A stretch of 64,000 nucleotides of DNA, from assembly GCF_000001735.4 (NCBI RefSeq), contig NC_003070.9:27513971-27577970 (forward strand), given 5' to 3'. The DNA comes from Arabidopsis thaliana. Taxonomy: Eukaryota; Streptophyta; Magnoliopsida; Brassicales; Brassicaceae. Shown one piece after another: positions 22,901-35,435 of this stretch; positions within the stretch are counted from its first letter, which is position 1; every line of letters begins with the position of its first letter. The position numbers were made by a program, and so were the translations under genes. A model generated the notes under the pieces. It was not told the origin of the DNA, ran no database searches, and saw only the letters and a program-made list of their open reading frames with translations.

Positions 22901-24416
22901 TTGTTAGTGATGTTTGTGTTTGTGTAATGTTTTGTATACAACAAACAAGGATGATTCTATCACGGAAAACGACCTTCGGAAATTTTTTGTATTGATCGAT
23001 AGCATGCAAAAACTTACATAGGTATAGTCATATAGAGCCTAGACCTAGGTTTGAAAAGGAAAATGAATTTTCACATTCTAGAGAATAGGAAAAACTTAAT
23101 TAAGAAAGGAAGATAGAGATAGGTACATCAAATATACGAAAATATATTACGTACCAATAGACCCCCCACATCACGTAATGTCCTAATCCTACTATTAATC
23201 CCACTTTCTTCATGGGCTCTTGGGATGATCGCACCTCTTTAATTAACTAATCTTTAATAATGCCATTATGCAACAACTTTTTGATAATTGGATAACCTAA
23301 ATCGAAAACTTAAGTAGTTGCAGAGTCTGTGAAAACCGAATAAAATTGAGTTCTAAAAGTTATGCTAGCTAAGTTTTACAAGTAAATATTTCTATTTGCA
23401 ACTTTTTCTCAGATTTGTTTGTTCCATTTTTCATTATTACTCAGATTGATAGTTTTTTTCTGTTCATTATCTCTCTATATGGAATAATAGTTATTAAACG
23501 CCAAAAAACGGATCAACTATAATTTTGGCTTAGATTTCTCATTTACTTTTTTTAGGTAAAGAAATCTAGTACTACACACATAATCGCTGAACCGTACATG
23601 TATATTGTAAAGAGTGTGTATGCAGTATGCCATACGTAACACTCAAGTACTTACGGATGAATATACGTTCACTTAATTACAACGGGTTTCTTGCAAATTA
23701 TAAACTCAAATTTCATGTTTTTATTCGGCCAAAAACCCGCAAAACGAACCAAACTTTGGAAATCACGATCGATCGAAATAATATTTGACAAGTATCAAGC
23801 CACATGCATTGGTTACACATCATATTATTCAATTTGTAATTTTAGCTATGTGTTGTCCTCATGCATCATAAATTTTTTTTTTCTCTTTCTCGTCACGCAT
23901 CATGCATTCTAACCGTAACCTTTGTCGTTTATTTTCTTTTTCCAATATATTTAAAATTAGTGGGAACTAAAAGAGTTACGTTTGTTGCAAAAAGAAAAAT
24001 GAGTTACATTTGTAGACAAAAAGATGAAAGAGAAGTATAGACAAATAAAACAAGAAGGAAAAAGAGAGAGTTGCATTTTTGTTAATGTCACGAATCAAAA
24101 GTAATTCTTCTTTTCAAGATAATTGAATTTAGAGTTGTAAATGATCATGAGAACTTAATGAACGTGTACCAATCAAACGCAACAGATAATATAGACAACA
24201 CAATATAAGAAAGTTAAATTGTTTATACGAAAATTTTAATGACTCGGTATGCACAATTGCTTTTTGATTAGTTTATTAGAGAGAGTGAGAAATTGGATGC
24301 AAAACACTCCTCGACCATGTGTATATATACCATCGCTAACTTAAGACATATATCAATCAATCCCACAAACCTAAATTGAAAACAAATATATTTCCACCTG
24401 AAACAACATAAACAGA
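16991..24416. other. 7.4-kb gene-poor interval between the DUF789 gene and OCT1
   Basis: This is by far the longest stretch without a recognisable gene in the window. It is AT-rich, with AT microsatellites near 17695-17710 and 17777-17798. I saw a CACGTG G-box at about 19049-19054 (AGTCACGTGTCCA) and a small palindrome at 21170-21188. A few patches have a less AT-rich composition (18420-18500, 19800-20000, 20565-20700), which could be old gene or element relics or noncoding transcripts. The open frames in it are short and match no family I know. The last 200 bases act as the OCT1 promoter, with a TATATATA-type box near 24320. Confidence 0.6.
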
Positions 24417-26139
24417 ATGGAACCTTCAAAACAAGAAGTTCCAAAGCTCATGGAGACACCACCGAACATATCAAACGATTCATCAGCAACCGAGAAAGGA
24501 GAAGCAACAAGGCAACAACAGCTACCAAACAATAGGTACGCACTCACAGTTGACGAGGTGATCGAGCAACACATTGGAGCACTTGGGTTTGCTCAGATCT
24601 TGCATGCTCTCTTGGTCTCTATCGCTTGGATCTTCGATGCTCAGACCACTCTTATATCCATTTTCTCCGATGCTCAGCCCGCGGCGAGGCTTCTTGCAAC
24701 CGGTGCCATCGTGGAGGGTGCCTCCTTGTGTGGATTGGCCAGTGGAGAATGGGAATGGATTGGACCAAAGAGTGACACTGTTGTTTCTGAGTGGAATCTC
24801 ATATGTCAACATAAATTTCTTGTGGCTGTTCCTTCCACACTATTCTTCATCGGATCTCTTTTCGGTATGGATCATAAAAACTATGGATATATAGCTTCTT
24901 AAGTTTGTTAAATACGATTTGGTTTGGTAAGGGCTCTTTTACATGATTCTTTTGTTTTATTTTACAGGTTCTGGTGTGTATGGATATCTTGCTGATTCAT
25001 GGTTTGGTCGAAAGAAGACTTTATTACTCTCTTGTGTATTAACTTTCGTCACGGCCTTTGCGATCTCTTTTTCACCAAACGTTTGGGTTTATGCATTCTT
25101 GCGTTTTGCCAACGGTTTCTTTAGATCAGGAATTGGGTCTTGTTGTATCGTACTCGCAACTGAGATTGTTGGCAAAAAGTGGCGAGGCCAAGTAGGGCAA
25201 TACGGTTTCTTCTTCTTCACGTTAGGTTTTCTATCTCTACCACTCATGGCTTACTTGGAGAGAAAGTCCTGGAGAAATCTTTACCGGATCATATCCTTTC
25301 TTCCTCTTGGATACGCGGTTTGTCTCCTGCCCTTTGCTTATGAGTCTCCTCGATGGCTTCTTGTCAAGGGACGTAATAAAGAAGCCATGGTGGTCTTGAA
25401 GAAACTCGCGAGGCTCAACGGGAAACAACTTCCGGCGGATCTAAGCCTAGTCGATCCAATTCCAGAGAGAGATGATCAAACTTCATCATCGGAGAAGTTT
25501 TGGAAAACAAAATGGGCAGTGAAAAGAATCATAATGGTTATGATGGCTGGATTTGGCAGTGGCTTTGTTTATTATGGAATTCAACTAAATGCTGAAAATC
25601 TCAACTTCAATCTTTACTTAACTGTTGCTGTTAACGCTCTGATGGAGTTTCCAGCGGTTTTCATCGGAAGCTTCCTCCTCGGGGTCATGAACCGCCGTCC
25701 ACTATTCTCGAATTCATCATACCTCGCCGGATTCGCGTGTCTGCTCTGCGCGGTTCTCTCGATCCACCGCGTGATCCGTGCGATATCTGTGGCAAAATGG
25801 TTACAACTTGCAGTTGAGGCGGTTGGGTTCATGGCATCCTCGACAGCGTATGACGTCCTATATGTCTACTGCGTAGAGCTGTTCCCAACAAACGTTAGGA
25901 ACACTGCTGTCTCACTTTTGCGTCAAGCGTTTATGCTAGGAGCGTCTGCAGCACCACTGCTAGTTGCGTTAGGAAGGGAAAGCGCAATGATGTCGTTCAT
26001 CGTGTTTGGTGTTGCATCAGTGCTGAGCGGCATCGTGAGTCTCTGGCTACGAGAAACTCGAAACGCTCCGCTTTACGAAACACTAGCACAACAGGGGAAA
26101 GCGGAAGAGATCGAAAACGAAACAATCATGATTACTTGA
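24417..26139 (+). CDS. OCT1: Organic cation/carnitine transporter 1 (MFS)
   Basis: Two exons (24417-24864 and 24968-26139) encode 539 residues. The protein starts with a hydrophilic tail, followed by [36 protein letters not shown], which is typical of the OCT/SLC22 branch of the major facilitator superfamily. A large first extracellular loop contains EWNLIC. The motif [15 protein letters not shown] matches the loop 2-3 signature GxLaDrxGRK, and ESPRWLL is the OCT signature after helix 6. The C-half has [20 protein letters not shown]. Twelve helices can be counted. The family carries carnitine and other organic cations; OCT1 (At1g73220 from memory) is a plasma-membrane carrier linked to carnitine supply and root branching. 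No defects are visible. Confidence 0.93.
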
Positions 26140-26535
26140 TTGCATTCAGAGTGTTGTATTTCTATGGAATGTTTACATCCAATAATTGGAAATATGTAAA
26201 ATCTTTGGAATTTCCATTTAAATGTACGAAACTGTTGATTGTTCATCTCAAGACATCGTTGACTCAAAACAAAGGACTGTGTTGCAAGAAGTGTATGAAG
26301 CGACAGGACATAGTAGTACTCATTTGAACAGGTGGTAAACAAAAAGCGATCTAACCTTAATAAAAGGAAAATTGCTGTTCGGACCAAAAAGCATCAAGTG
26401 ATAATAAAACCAAGTCTTTCTGTTCGCAAGCATTAGAGAAAACAAGAATCTGACAGTGCTCAGAAGAGGTCGAGCGACAAACATTTTTATGATGGGTTTT
26501 GCAGGTGAGCTCTTCTCCTTCTTCTTCCTCCTCCT

Positions 26536-27394
26536 CTAAGAAGCAGCAGCTTTGGGAGCCTCTTCAGTAGCAGGGGTCTCGAAAGTCTCTCCCACTACAA
26601 GATCTGGGACATCATCATCATCGTCCTCTTCTTGGATTGTTGCTGGGACATCACCTGCACCTGGAGCTTGTTTCTGGAATTGCTCTGCTAGCTTCTTCAG
26701 GTTGTCCAAGTTATCTGGTCCTGCGATTATCAAAGCAAGAAAACAAAATGTTAACTTAAGGGACCACTGGTTTGGGAAAGGACATCAGAGTGTAACACTT
26801 AATGCTGCATACCAAGTTGGCTGATAATCTGAGGAAGAATGTCTTGCAATTCTGCAGGATAATTCACATTCCGAGATTAGACTATGCATAAACCGAGAAT
26901 AGTATTGGATCAACAATGAGGATACAAACACTTACTTTTCGTCTGTGGTGTACCACTCACAACCCATGTGTTAGCAGCAATTGAAGCTTGAACTGTGATA
27001 GCAACATTAAAACAGAGACACAACAACCATTAATACAATAAATTTTATACGAAACCTGAGATTTATAAAGCCATAAAATTTGATGTTTTACCTTTAGGGT
27101 TAATGAACTGAATGACTACATCATCCTTAAAAATGTTAACTTCTTCAATGGCGGGAATGGAATTGACTCCAACTCTCTTAAGAGTGCTCTGGAGCCTCTT
27201 GTCATCGGTTGTAGTGGTCTTGTGAACAGCCTTCTTCTTTCTGAAATGAGAGTCAAAATGTTTAGAGAATATAACATGAAAAATGGCAAAAACACAAATT
27301 CACAGAAAAGACATAAATGAGTATACCTTCTTACTGTCCCCTTTCCGCCAGTGCGGACAGTGTTAGCCATCTTCATCAACTTTTCCCTATTCAT
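26536..27394 (-). CDS. Nascent polypeptide-associated complex subunit beta (BTF3-like)
   Basis: The coding part starts at the ATG at 27394 and ends with TAG at 26536; six exons are readable and give about 165 residues. The order is [26 protein letters not shown] (the basic ribosome-binding motif near RRKKK), the NAC domain from [22 protein letters not shown] through [22 protein letters not shown] to [13 protein letters not shown], and an acidic tail ([12 protein letters not shown]). NAC binds nascent chains at the ribosome exit and prevents mistargeting to the ER. A noncoding first exon near 27850-27940 is likely. Its upstream region has a telo-box and a TGGGCC site, typical of translation genes. 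From memory this is At1g73230. Confidence 0.93.
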
Positions 27395-27839
27395 CTGTTT
27401 TTCAAAACAAACACACAAAGCTAAACCCATTTAGCCCAAAATGTATCTTATAAATTAAGCATATACAATAACTAATACTGTTATTAATTAGCCAATGACA
27501 AAAACAGTAATACTGAGCAATAGTCACAACCCACAAATTGATTACACTAGGATTATGAGAACAGTGCAGCGAGAAGAACAAAGCTCGTATTGTTACAATG
27601 AGCTTAACCTAAAGTTTCAATTTTTTCAATCGATTAGGTCACCATTACACAAACATTACTTTTAACTAACTAACAAGTTATTGGAAAACAAGATAACCAA
27701 TATCAAAAACAGTAATCAATGAAAAAAAACATATGAATCGAGGAAGAACAAAAACAAAAAAATGATCTTGACCCTTGTGCTAAATCAGAAGGAAACAATC
27801 GAATATCTTGGAAATGAAATGAGTGAACGATTTGCTGAA

Positions 27840-28090
27840 GTGGGCTTACCTTGTTAATCGATTTCTAGGGTTCTTCGTTGGTCGAAGGGTATAAGAAGAA
27901 GATAAGGGAAGAGAGAACAGAGGAGAGAGAGATCCAAGCGGCGCTGGAGGGTTTTGCCCTTTAAGTAAATGCGATGTGTAATGTAGCCAATCTAAGCTTT
28001 AACCACTATACAATTATTATATTAATCATCATCCAACGGTCACGATCTCTCCTTCGATATTACTATTAGCCACGCCATGGGCCCTAATAA
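27840..28090 (-). promoter_or_regulatory. NAC-beta leader and promoter with telo-box and site II element
   Basis: On the minus strand the leader holds AACCCTAG (complement of 27865-27872), a telo-box, and a second AAACCCTC near 27947-27956. The palindromic TGGGCCC at 28078-28084 is a TCP-bound site II element, and another GGCCCA lies near 28097. This pair is characteristic of Arabidopsis ribosomal and translation-factor genes expressed in dividing cells. Confidence 0.6.
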
Positions 28091-28426
28091 ATCTCTGGCC
28101 CATTTCAGATTCTAATTTTGGTTTCCTTCGTAAATTGCGTAAGAGTTAGTTACTGTTAAGCATATAGAGAGTCTTCTGCAAAATTTATGTAATCAAGATT
28201 TAAGATGCAAAACTTACCATTAAAGTTTGATTCTTATATAATTTTCTAGTTTACCAAAAACAAGATTAATCCCAAATTTCTGCAAAATCGAGGGATTTCA
28301 TTTTCCAATACAAGGCTTTTTGATCATGTAACAAAATACTCTAGTTCCTTTTTCTATCCAGCTCTTGAATCATGATGACACTTGTTACCACATTTAATCG
28401 AGGAATTGTACCTCTTTAATCTTCCA

Positions 28427-30731
<2,305 letters not shown>

Positions 30732-30739
30732 TTAAGGTT

Positions 30740-31242
30740 TTATTAAATTAATTTGAAATGAGTTTCGTGTCAGAGCTTGAGCGGGGCCGTGAAGTCAAGT
30801 GACTGAGCCAACGAAGACGAAGAAGAAGGTAAGCGAAAGAGAGACAGGTTAGGGCTAGTGAGCCGCGTTTTGTTCACGCTATCTTTAACAAGGCTTGTGT
30901 AAGCCCATTGGGCCGAGAATTCATTATTTGTCATTTTAGCGTTGCAACTTGCAAGGATAGCCAAATTAGTGAGATATCAAATGTTTTTCTTGAAACTTCT
31001 TACAACTGTTTTGATAATTTGTATAGAAGAGAGCTAATAATAGACCATACTCGGAGATCCAAAATTAAAATTCCTCAGACAATGTTGTATAAAGAAGCAA
31101 GTCTTATCTCTAAATGAATCAATTTTGATAAAAAAAAAAGCAATTCTCGAATCTCAAAGAAAGGTTTAAATCACAATGTGGTGATAAGCTGATTTACCTG
31201 AGACTCAATAGTTGTGTATATATGAGAAGAGAAACCATTAAC
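30740..31242. other. Intergenic DNA between NDC1 and GER1
   Basis: The first 170 bases are the probable NDC1 promoter/leader, with GGCCC words near 30783 and 30910. The remainder is AT-rich and includes the 3' UTR of GER1. The small open frames on both strands have no family signature. Confidence 0.5.
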
Positions 31243-32390
31243 TTATCGGTTGCAAACATTCTTCAAATACCAATCATAAGTTTGGCTCAGACCATCTCTA
31301 AGAGAAACCTTAGGTGTCCAACCCAAAGACGCGAGCTTTGAGCTGTCCATAAGTTTCCTCGGTGTGCCATCTGGCTTAGTGCAATCCCATCCAAGCTTCC
31401 CTTCAAAACCAACAACCTCTTTCACCAACTCAGCCAACTCTCTAATAGTCACTTCTTGACCACTTCCAATGTTAACATGCTCCAACCCGCTGTATCGATC
31501 CAGCAAGAAAACACAAGCATCAGCCAAATCATCAACATGCAAGAACTCCCTCAACGGACTACCTGTACCCCACACCACAACTTCCTCCGCTCCATTCACT
31601 TTCGCCTCGTGGAACCTCCTCATAAGAGCAGGAAGCACATGAGAATTCTCCGGGTGGAAATTGTCATTAGGACCATAGAGATTAGTAGGCATGCCAGAGA
31701 TTGCATCCCATCCGTGCTGAATCCTATAAGCCTGACAAGTCTTAATCCCAGCGATCTTAGCAATAGCATACCACTCATTAGTTGGTTCAAGCGATGCTGT
31801 TAACAAAGCAGACTCAGGAATTGGCTGAGGAGCAAATTTAGGGTAAATGCAGGATGATCCAAGGAAGAGAAGCTTCTTCACACCGTGCTCATATGCAGAG
31901 TGGATCACATTGGTCTGAATCTGGAGATTGACACCAATGAAATCAGCAGGATAGGTGTTGTTAGCGTGAATACCACCAACTTTAGCTGCTGCTAGGATTA
32001 CATAAACTGGCTTCTCTTGAGAAAAGAAGGATTCAACATCGGCTTGACGAGTGAGATCAAGCTCGGCGTGTGTTTTAAGAACGAGATTGGTGAAACCTTG
32101 TTCCTGAAGCTTGCGGACAATGGCAGATCCAACCAAACCACGATGACCCGCGACGAAGATTTTGGCAGATTTGTCAGACATGGACGAAACCTCTGCACAA
32201 TTATAAAAACGCTGCGAAATTAAAGACTAAAGGTTTTGACGATATCTAAAATCAATCACTATACAAAATCAATCGATATCGTCCATACATTTTTAGTTCC
32301 AGAACATTCGCATGTTGACATACGAAAGATTCAATTGAGAAAGGTGAAGAAGTAAAAGAAAGATGTACCTGAGCCGATCGTTTCCGCCAT
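31243..32390 (-). CDS. GER1: GDP-4-keto-6-deoxymannose epimerase-reductase (GDP-L-fucose synthase) GER1
   Basis: A short first exon (32369-32390, MAETIGS) joins a long second exon (31243-32192), giving 323 residues. It is an extended short-chain dehydrogenase: the NADP-binding motif [14 protein letters not shown] lies near residues 22-35, [11 protein letters not shown] gives the catalytic Ser region, and [10 protein letters not shown] holds the YxxxK pair. [25 protein letters not shown] is typical of GDP-fucose synthases. The enzyme makes the last two steps of GDP-L-fucose synthesis, 3,5-epimerisation and 4-reduction, in the cytosol, for cell-wall and glycoprotein fucose. It works after the GMD dehydratases (MUR1/GMD1). 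From memory it is At1g73250. A single-exon reading from the second Met would lose 11 residues. Confidence 0.94.
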
Positions 32391-32479
32391 TTTCGTTCAA
32401 AGGTTCCAAGAGGCAAAGGGTAGAATTGTAAATGGAAGAAGCTGAGAGATCGGGAAGAAGACGATATTGGTCAGCAAAA

Positions 32480-33439
32480 AAATTTATACCTTTTAAAAAA
32501 ACTGTTTAGGTCCAGGGATCTGTGAAACCGTTGACTTTCACCGATAAAACGTAGAACTTTAATTTACTAATTTGTGTTGATATCGACTGAAACAAATCTC
32601 GTTGGCCCAAAACAGGCCCATCTTTGAGTAGCTGTTTTGATAACATATTAGGTAAACCGAAAGATTCCGGTTCGTACCTGAACATTAGTGTGTTCCTCAC
32701 GTTTCGCAATGTTTTCCACAACTTTGCTTTTGTTCTAGTAAAAATTTTGCAACGCCACACATTTTCATAAGCCTTTCTTTGTTTTGCATAAAATTATCCC
32801 TTAACTGATTCCATGCATTGAGGACAAAAATAATATTTTTCTATAAATTTCTACGCAGAATTTTTGCAAACTAACCTTTCATAGATTCAATTTTTCAAAA
32901 GTTTTTTAAATTACCTAAATATCATTTTGTAAATTGATTCAGTCACTTTTGCTATTATATAAACAAAAATAAAATTCAAATTAAAGAATAAGAGAATTTA
33001 AATATATAAAAAAATCAATTAGATTATGTAAAGAGAAACTGAACTAAAGTCATTAGACTAAATGAAAACATTAGTTATTAGTCAATCTAGAGACTAGAGT
33101 ATTAATTATTTTTATCATTTTCTATATCACTACCATCATCAGAATTCTCTAGAGAACGGGTACTGTTTAAAAGCTTCCTTTTTCTTATTAAATACACAAC
33201 AATAATTAGGGGCTTGTATTGTTAGCTGGTTTTATTTAAATGGACGTCCACTCTATCCCTTTGATTTATATCGGGCATTAAGATTGAGAGAAGATGAAGA
33301 TTTAATAAATAGGCATGTGCTTCACTAGCTTTTATTCAATTTGTAGTTTTCAAGAAAACAGAGAGCGGGTGTTTTATCAAAAAAAAAACATAGAGGTTTT
33401 ATTATGAGTAGTCAAAGTAAAAGATCGAGAGTTGTCCTC
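32480..33439. other. Intergenic AT-rich DNA between GER1 and KTI1
   Basis: The GER1 side carries GGCCCA words near 32604 and 32616, which fit a promoter. The remainder is AT-rich up to the 3' UTR of KTI1. I see no gene, element ends or long repeat here. Confidence 0.5.
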
Positions 33440-34087
33440 TCACATAGTCTTGGACGAAACTTCGGTCACATTAGCTTTTTTGAACATAACCAAGAACGGC
33501 TTATCGCTTAAAGCCAAACGACGAACGCCAAGTTCATCTATGAATATCCCGACATCGCTGCATTTTGGATTGCCAGAGTCGCAAGTCCGAGGACAGAACA
33601 CAAACTTGTAAGCATCCTCTCCAGATTTCTCGATCTTGAAGAAACTCTTCAACGAATCTTGTCCGAACCCTTCTGGCTTTGGACCAGCAACCACGAAGTA
33701 CTGCTTCCTCTCGTGGTCAAACTCACCGACCCGCCAGTAGGTTGACTGGATGCAGATCGTGGCTCCGACGTCTGTTTCGATGTTGAGGTTCTGTGATTCG
33801 GGAACGAACGCAACCTTAAGCCTCCAGTTTGAGAATTTTACGGGAATGCCCTCATCAACTTCTGAAGATTCCTGCACGATATCGTAAGGACATGGCTGCC
33901 CACCGCGGCCTGCTAGAGTCAGGCCTCCGCCTCGGCCACGGATGACAGGGAGAACGTAGTAACTTTCGTGGAACATGGCGTTTCCATCGATGTCTACAAC
34001 CGCACCATATGCGTTTGAGGCCAGAACCGCGGTTAAGGCAAGAACCAAGTAAAACTTAGGATTCATGGTTTTGGTAGTTTTTGTCAT
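33440..34087 (-). CDS. KTI1: Kunitz trypsin inhibitor 1
   Basis: This intronless gene encodes 215 residues from the ATG at 34087. A signal peptide (FYLVLALTAVLASNAYG) precedes the Kunitz signature VDIDGNAMFHESYYVLPVIRGRGGGLTLAG. Cysteines in QPCPYD, TICIQS and FCPRTCDSGNPKC provide the two usual disulfides and one extra Cys. The beta-trefoil family inhibits serine proteases and is secreted or vacuolar. The product matches Arabidopsis KTI1 (At1g73260 from memory), described as an antagonist of cell death in pathogen response. Two more Kunitz-fold genes lie 20 kb away on the same strand, beyond the SCPL block. Confidence 0.93.
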   Translation of the reverse strand: MTKTTKTMNPKFYLVLALTAVLASNAYGAVVDIDGNAMFHESYYVLPVIRGRGGGLTLAGRGGQPCPYDIVQESSEVDEGIPVKFSNWRLKVAFVPESQNLNIETDVGATICIQSTYWRVGEFDHERKQYFVVAGPKPEGFGQDSLKSFFKIEKSGEDAYKFVFCPRTCDSGNPKCSDVGIFIDELGVRRLALSDKPFLVMFKKANVTEVSSKTM

Positions 34088-35435
34088 AATTATAGCCAAT
34101 GGTTATTTGTGGATGAAGAAGATATGGGTTGATGTAATACTTATTTATAAACACGTAAGTATGATTATTCCAATGGATATTGGAGAGTAGGTGAGGCGGC
34201 TTGATAGCTAGTGTATGCTTAGCTTGTGAACTTTAAACTCTCAATATTTATATGAATTTAAGCATACTACACATTGAGAAGATGATCATGATCATATCTA
34301 CGAACATTCTACACACGTTTCTTTGATTTATATATTTTGGTTAAGCTCAGTTTTTTTCAAAGTGTTTGACTAATCTGAAGGTGGAAGCTATTAACTTAAG
34401 AGTCGAGATCACTGTGTCCTGACGTGTGGATTTTGGATTAAAATTTGCTGCTATTCTAGTTTGATTTAGCATGTTTTCAATTTTCTCCGTTCCTGACAAA
34501 TTACAACTCGAATTTCTTAAAACAATTATGTTTCGCTCAATGGTTTCAATAACGTTTTCAGATATAGAAAATTTGCAAAGAATGCAAACCAAGATTTGTT
34601 TATGCTTTTTGAGTGTCTATTGCAGTTCAATTTGACTTAACCAACCTAATTAATGGACACGTAATAGATCATAGACTTTGATCCGATCCTAATCCTTACA
34701 TGTCATGTATTTATCTTTCTCTCTAGGCAAATATTCATATATAAATTCAATTTGCCATGTGCATGATCATCTTTGTTGGGAATTATAAAACTTTTAATTT
34801 AATGAGTAGATGTCAGTATGTGCTTCAAGTGATGAAAATTTCTTTCTCAATATTGCCAACTTTAATTTCTCGATAATGCGATCCTACAAAAAATCTGTTT
34901 TCTATTAGAGTAGCCCAAGAGATCCAAAAGCACAAAATCATAGACTTATCTCTCTCTTTTTTTTTTTTTTTTTGTTAAAAGGCTTAAGACATAGAGTCGT
35001 AGATTTATCTTCATTACAAAAATAAACATGAACATTCTTCTAATATTGATTTACTCAGTTTTCTGCAACAGTTTCACTTTACCATATCTGCATAAATGAC
35101 GACGTTTTACCATTTGTAGAAATTTTGCCTTTGGATCATTGACTTTTATATATGCAGTTGTTAAAATGTTTCTATCTATAAAGTACAAAAGAAAGAGAGA
35201 AAGACAAATTTCTGATCATTTCTTTCCAAACACCTCTCGATAATTGTTAGTTTGTTTTTCATAGGTTTTTTGCTAAATAGCCCTTCGACTTAAAGAAAAA
35301 AAAATATCTTCTAACATAAAAACATACAAACAAATAATCTTTTCAAAATAAACCCAAATATAGCCGTCAACCATATAGCAACGACCCAACAATTGTCCTT
35401 TGTACGTAAAACGGTAAAAGCCACATTTTCTTCTA
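34088..35435. other. Intergenic DNA between KTI1 and the first SCPL gene
   Basis: A likely KTI1 TATA region (tatttataaa) sits near 34140-34150. The rest is AT-rich with a T run at about 34958-34973. No coding frame is supported. The last part (about 35280-35435) is the probable SCPL6 3' UTR. Confidence 0.45.

Noticed and set aside
31456-31803. 115-codon plus-strand frame within GER1
   Set aside because: Exact antisense of a well-supported GER1 exon.
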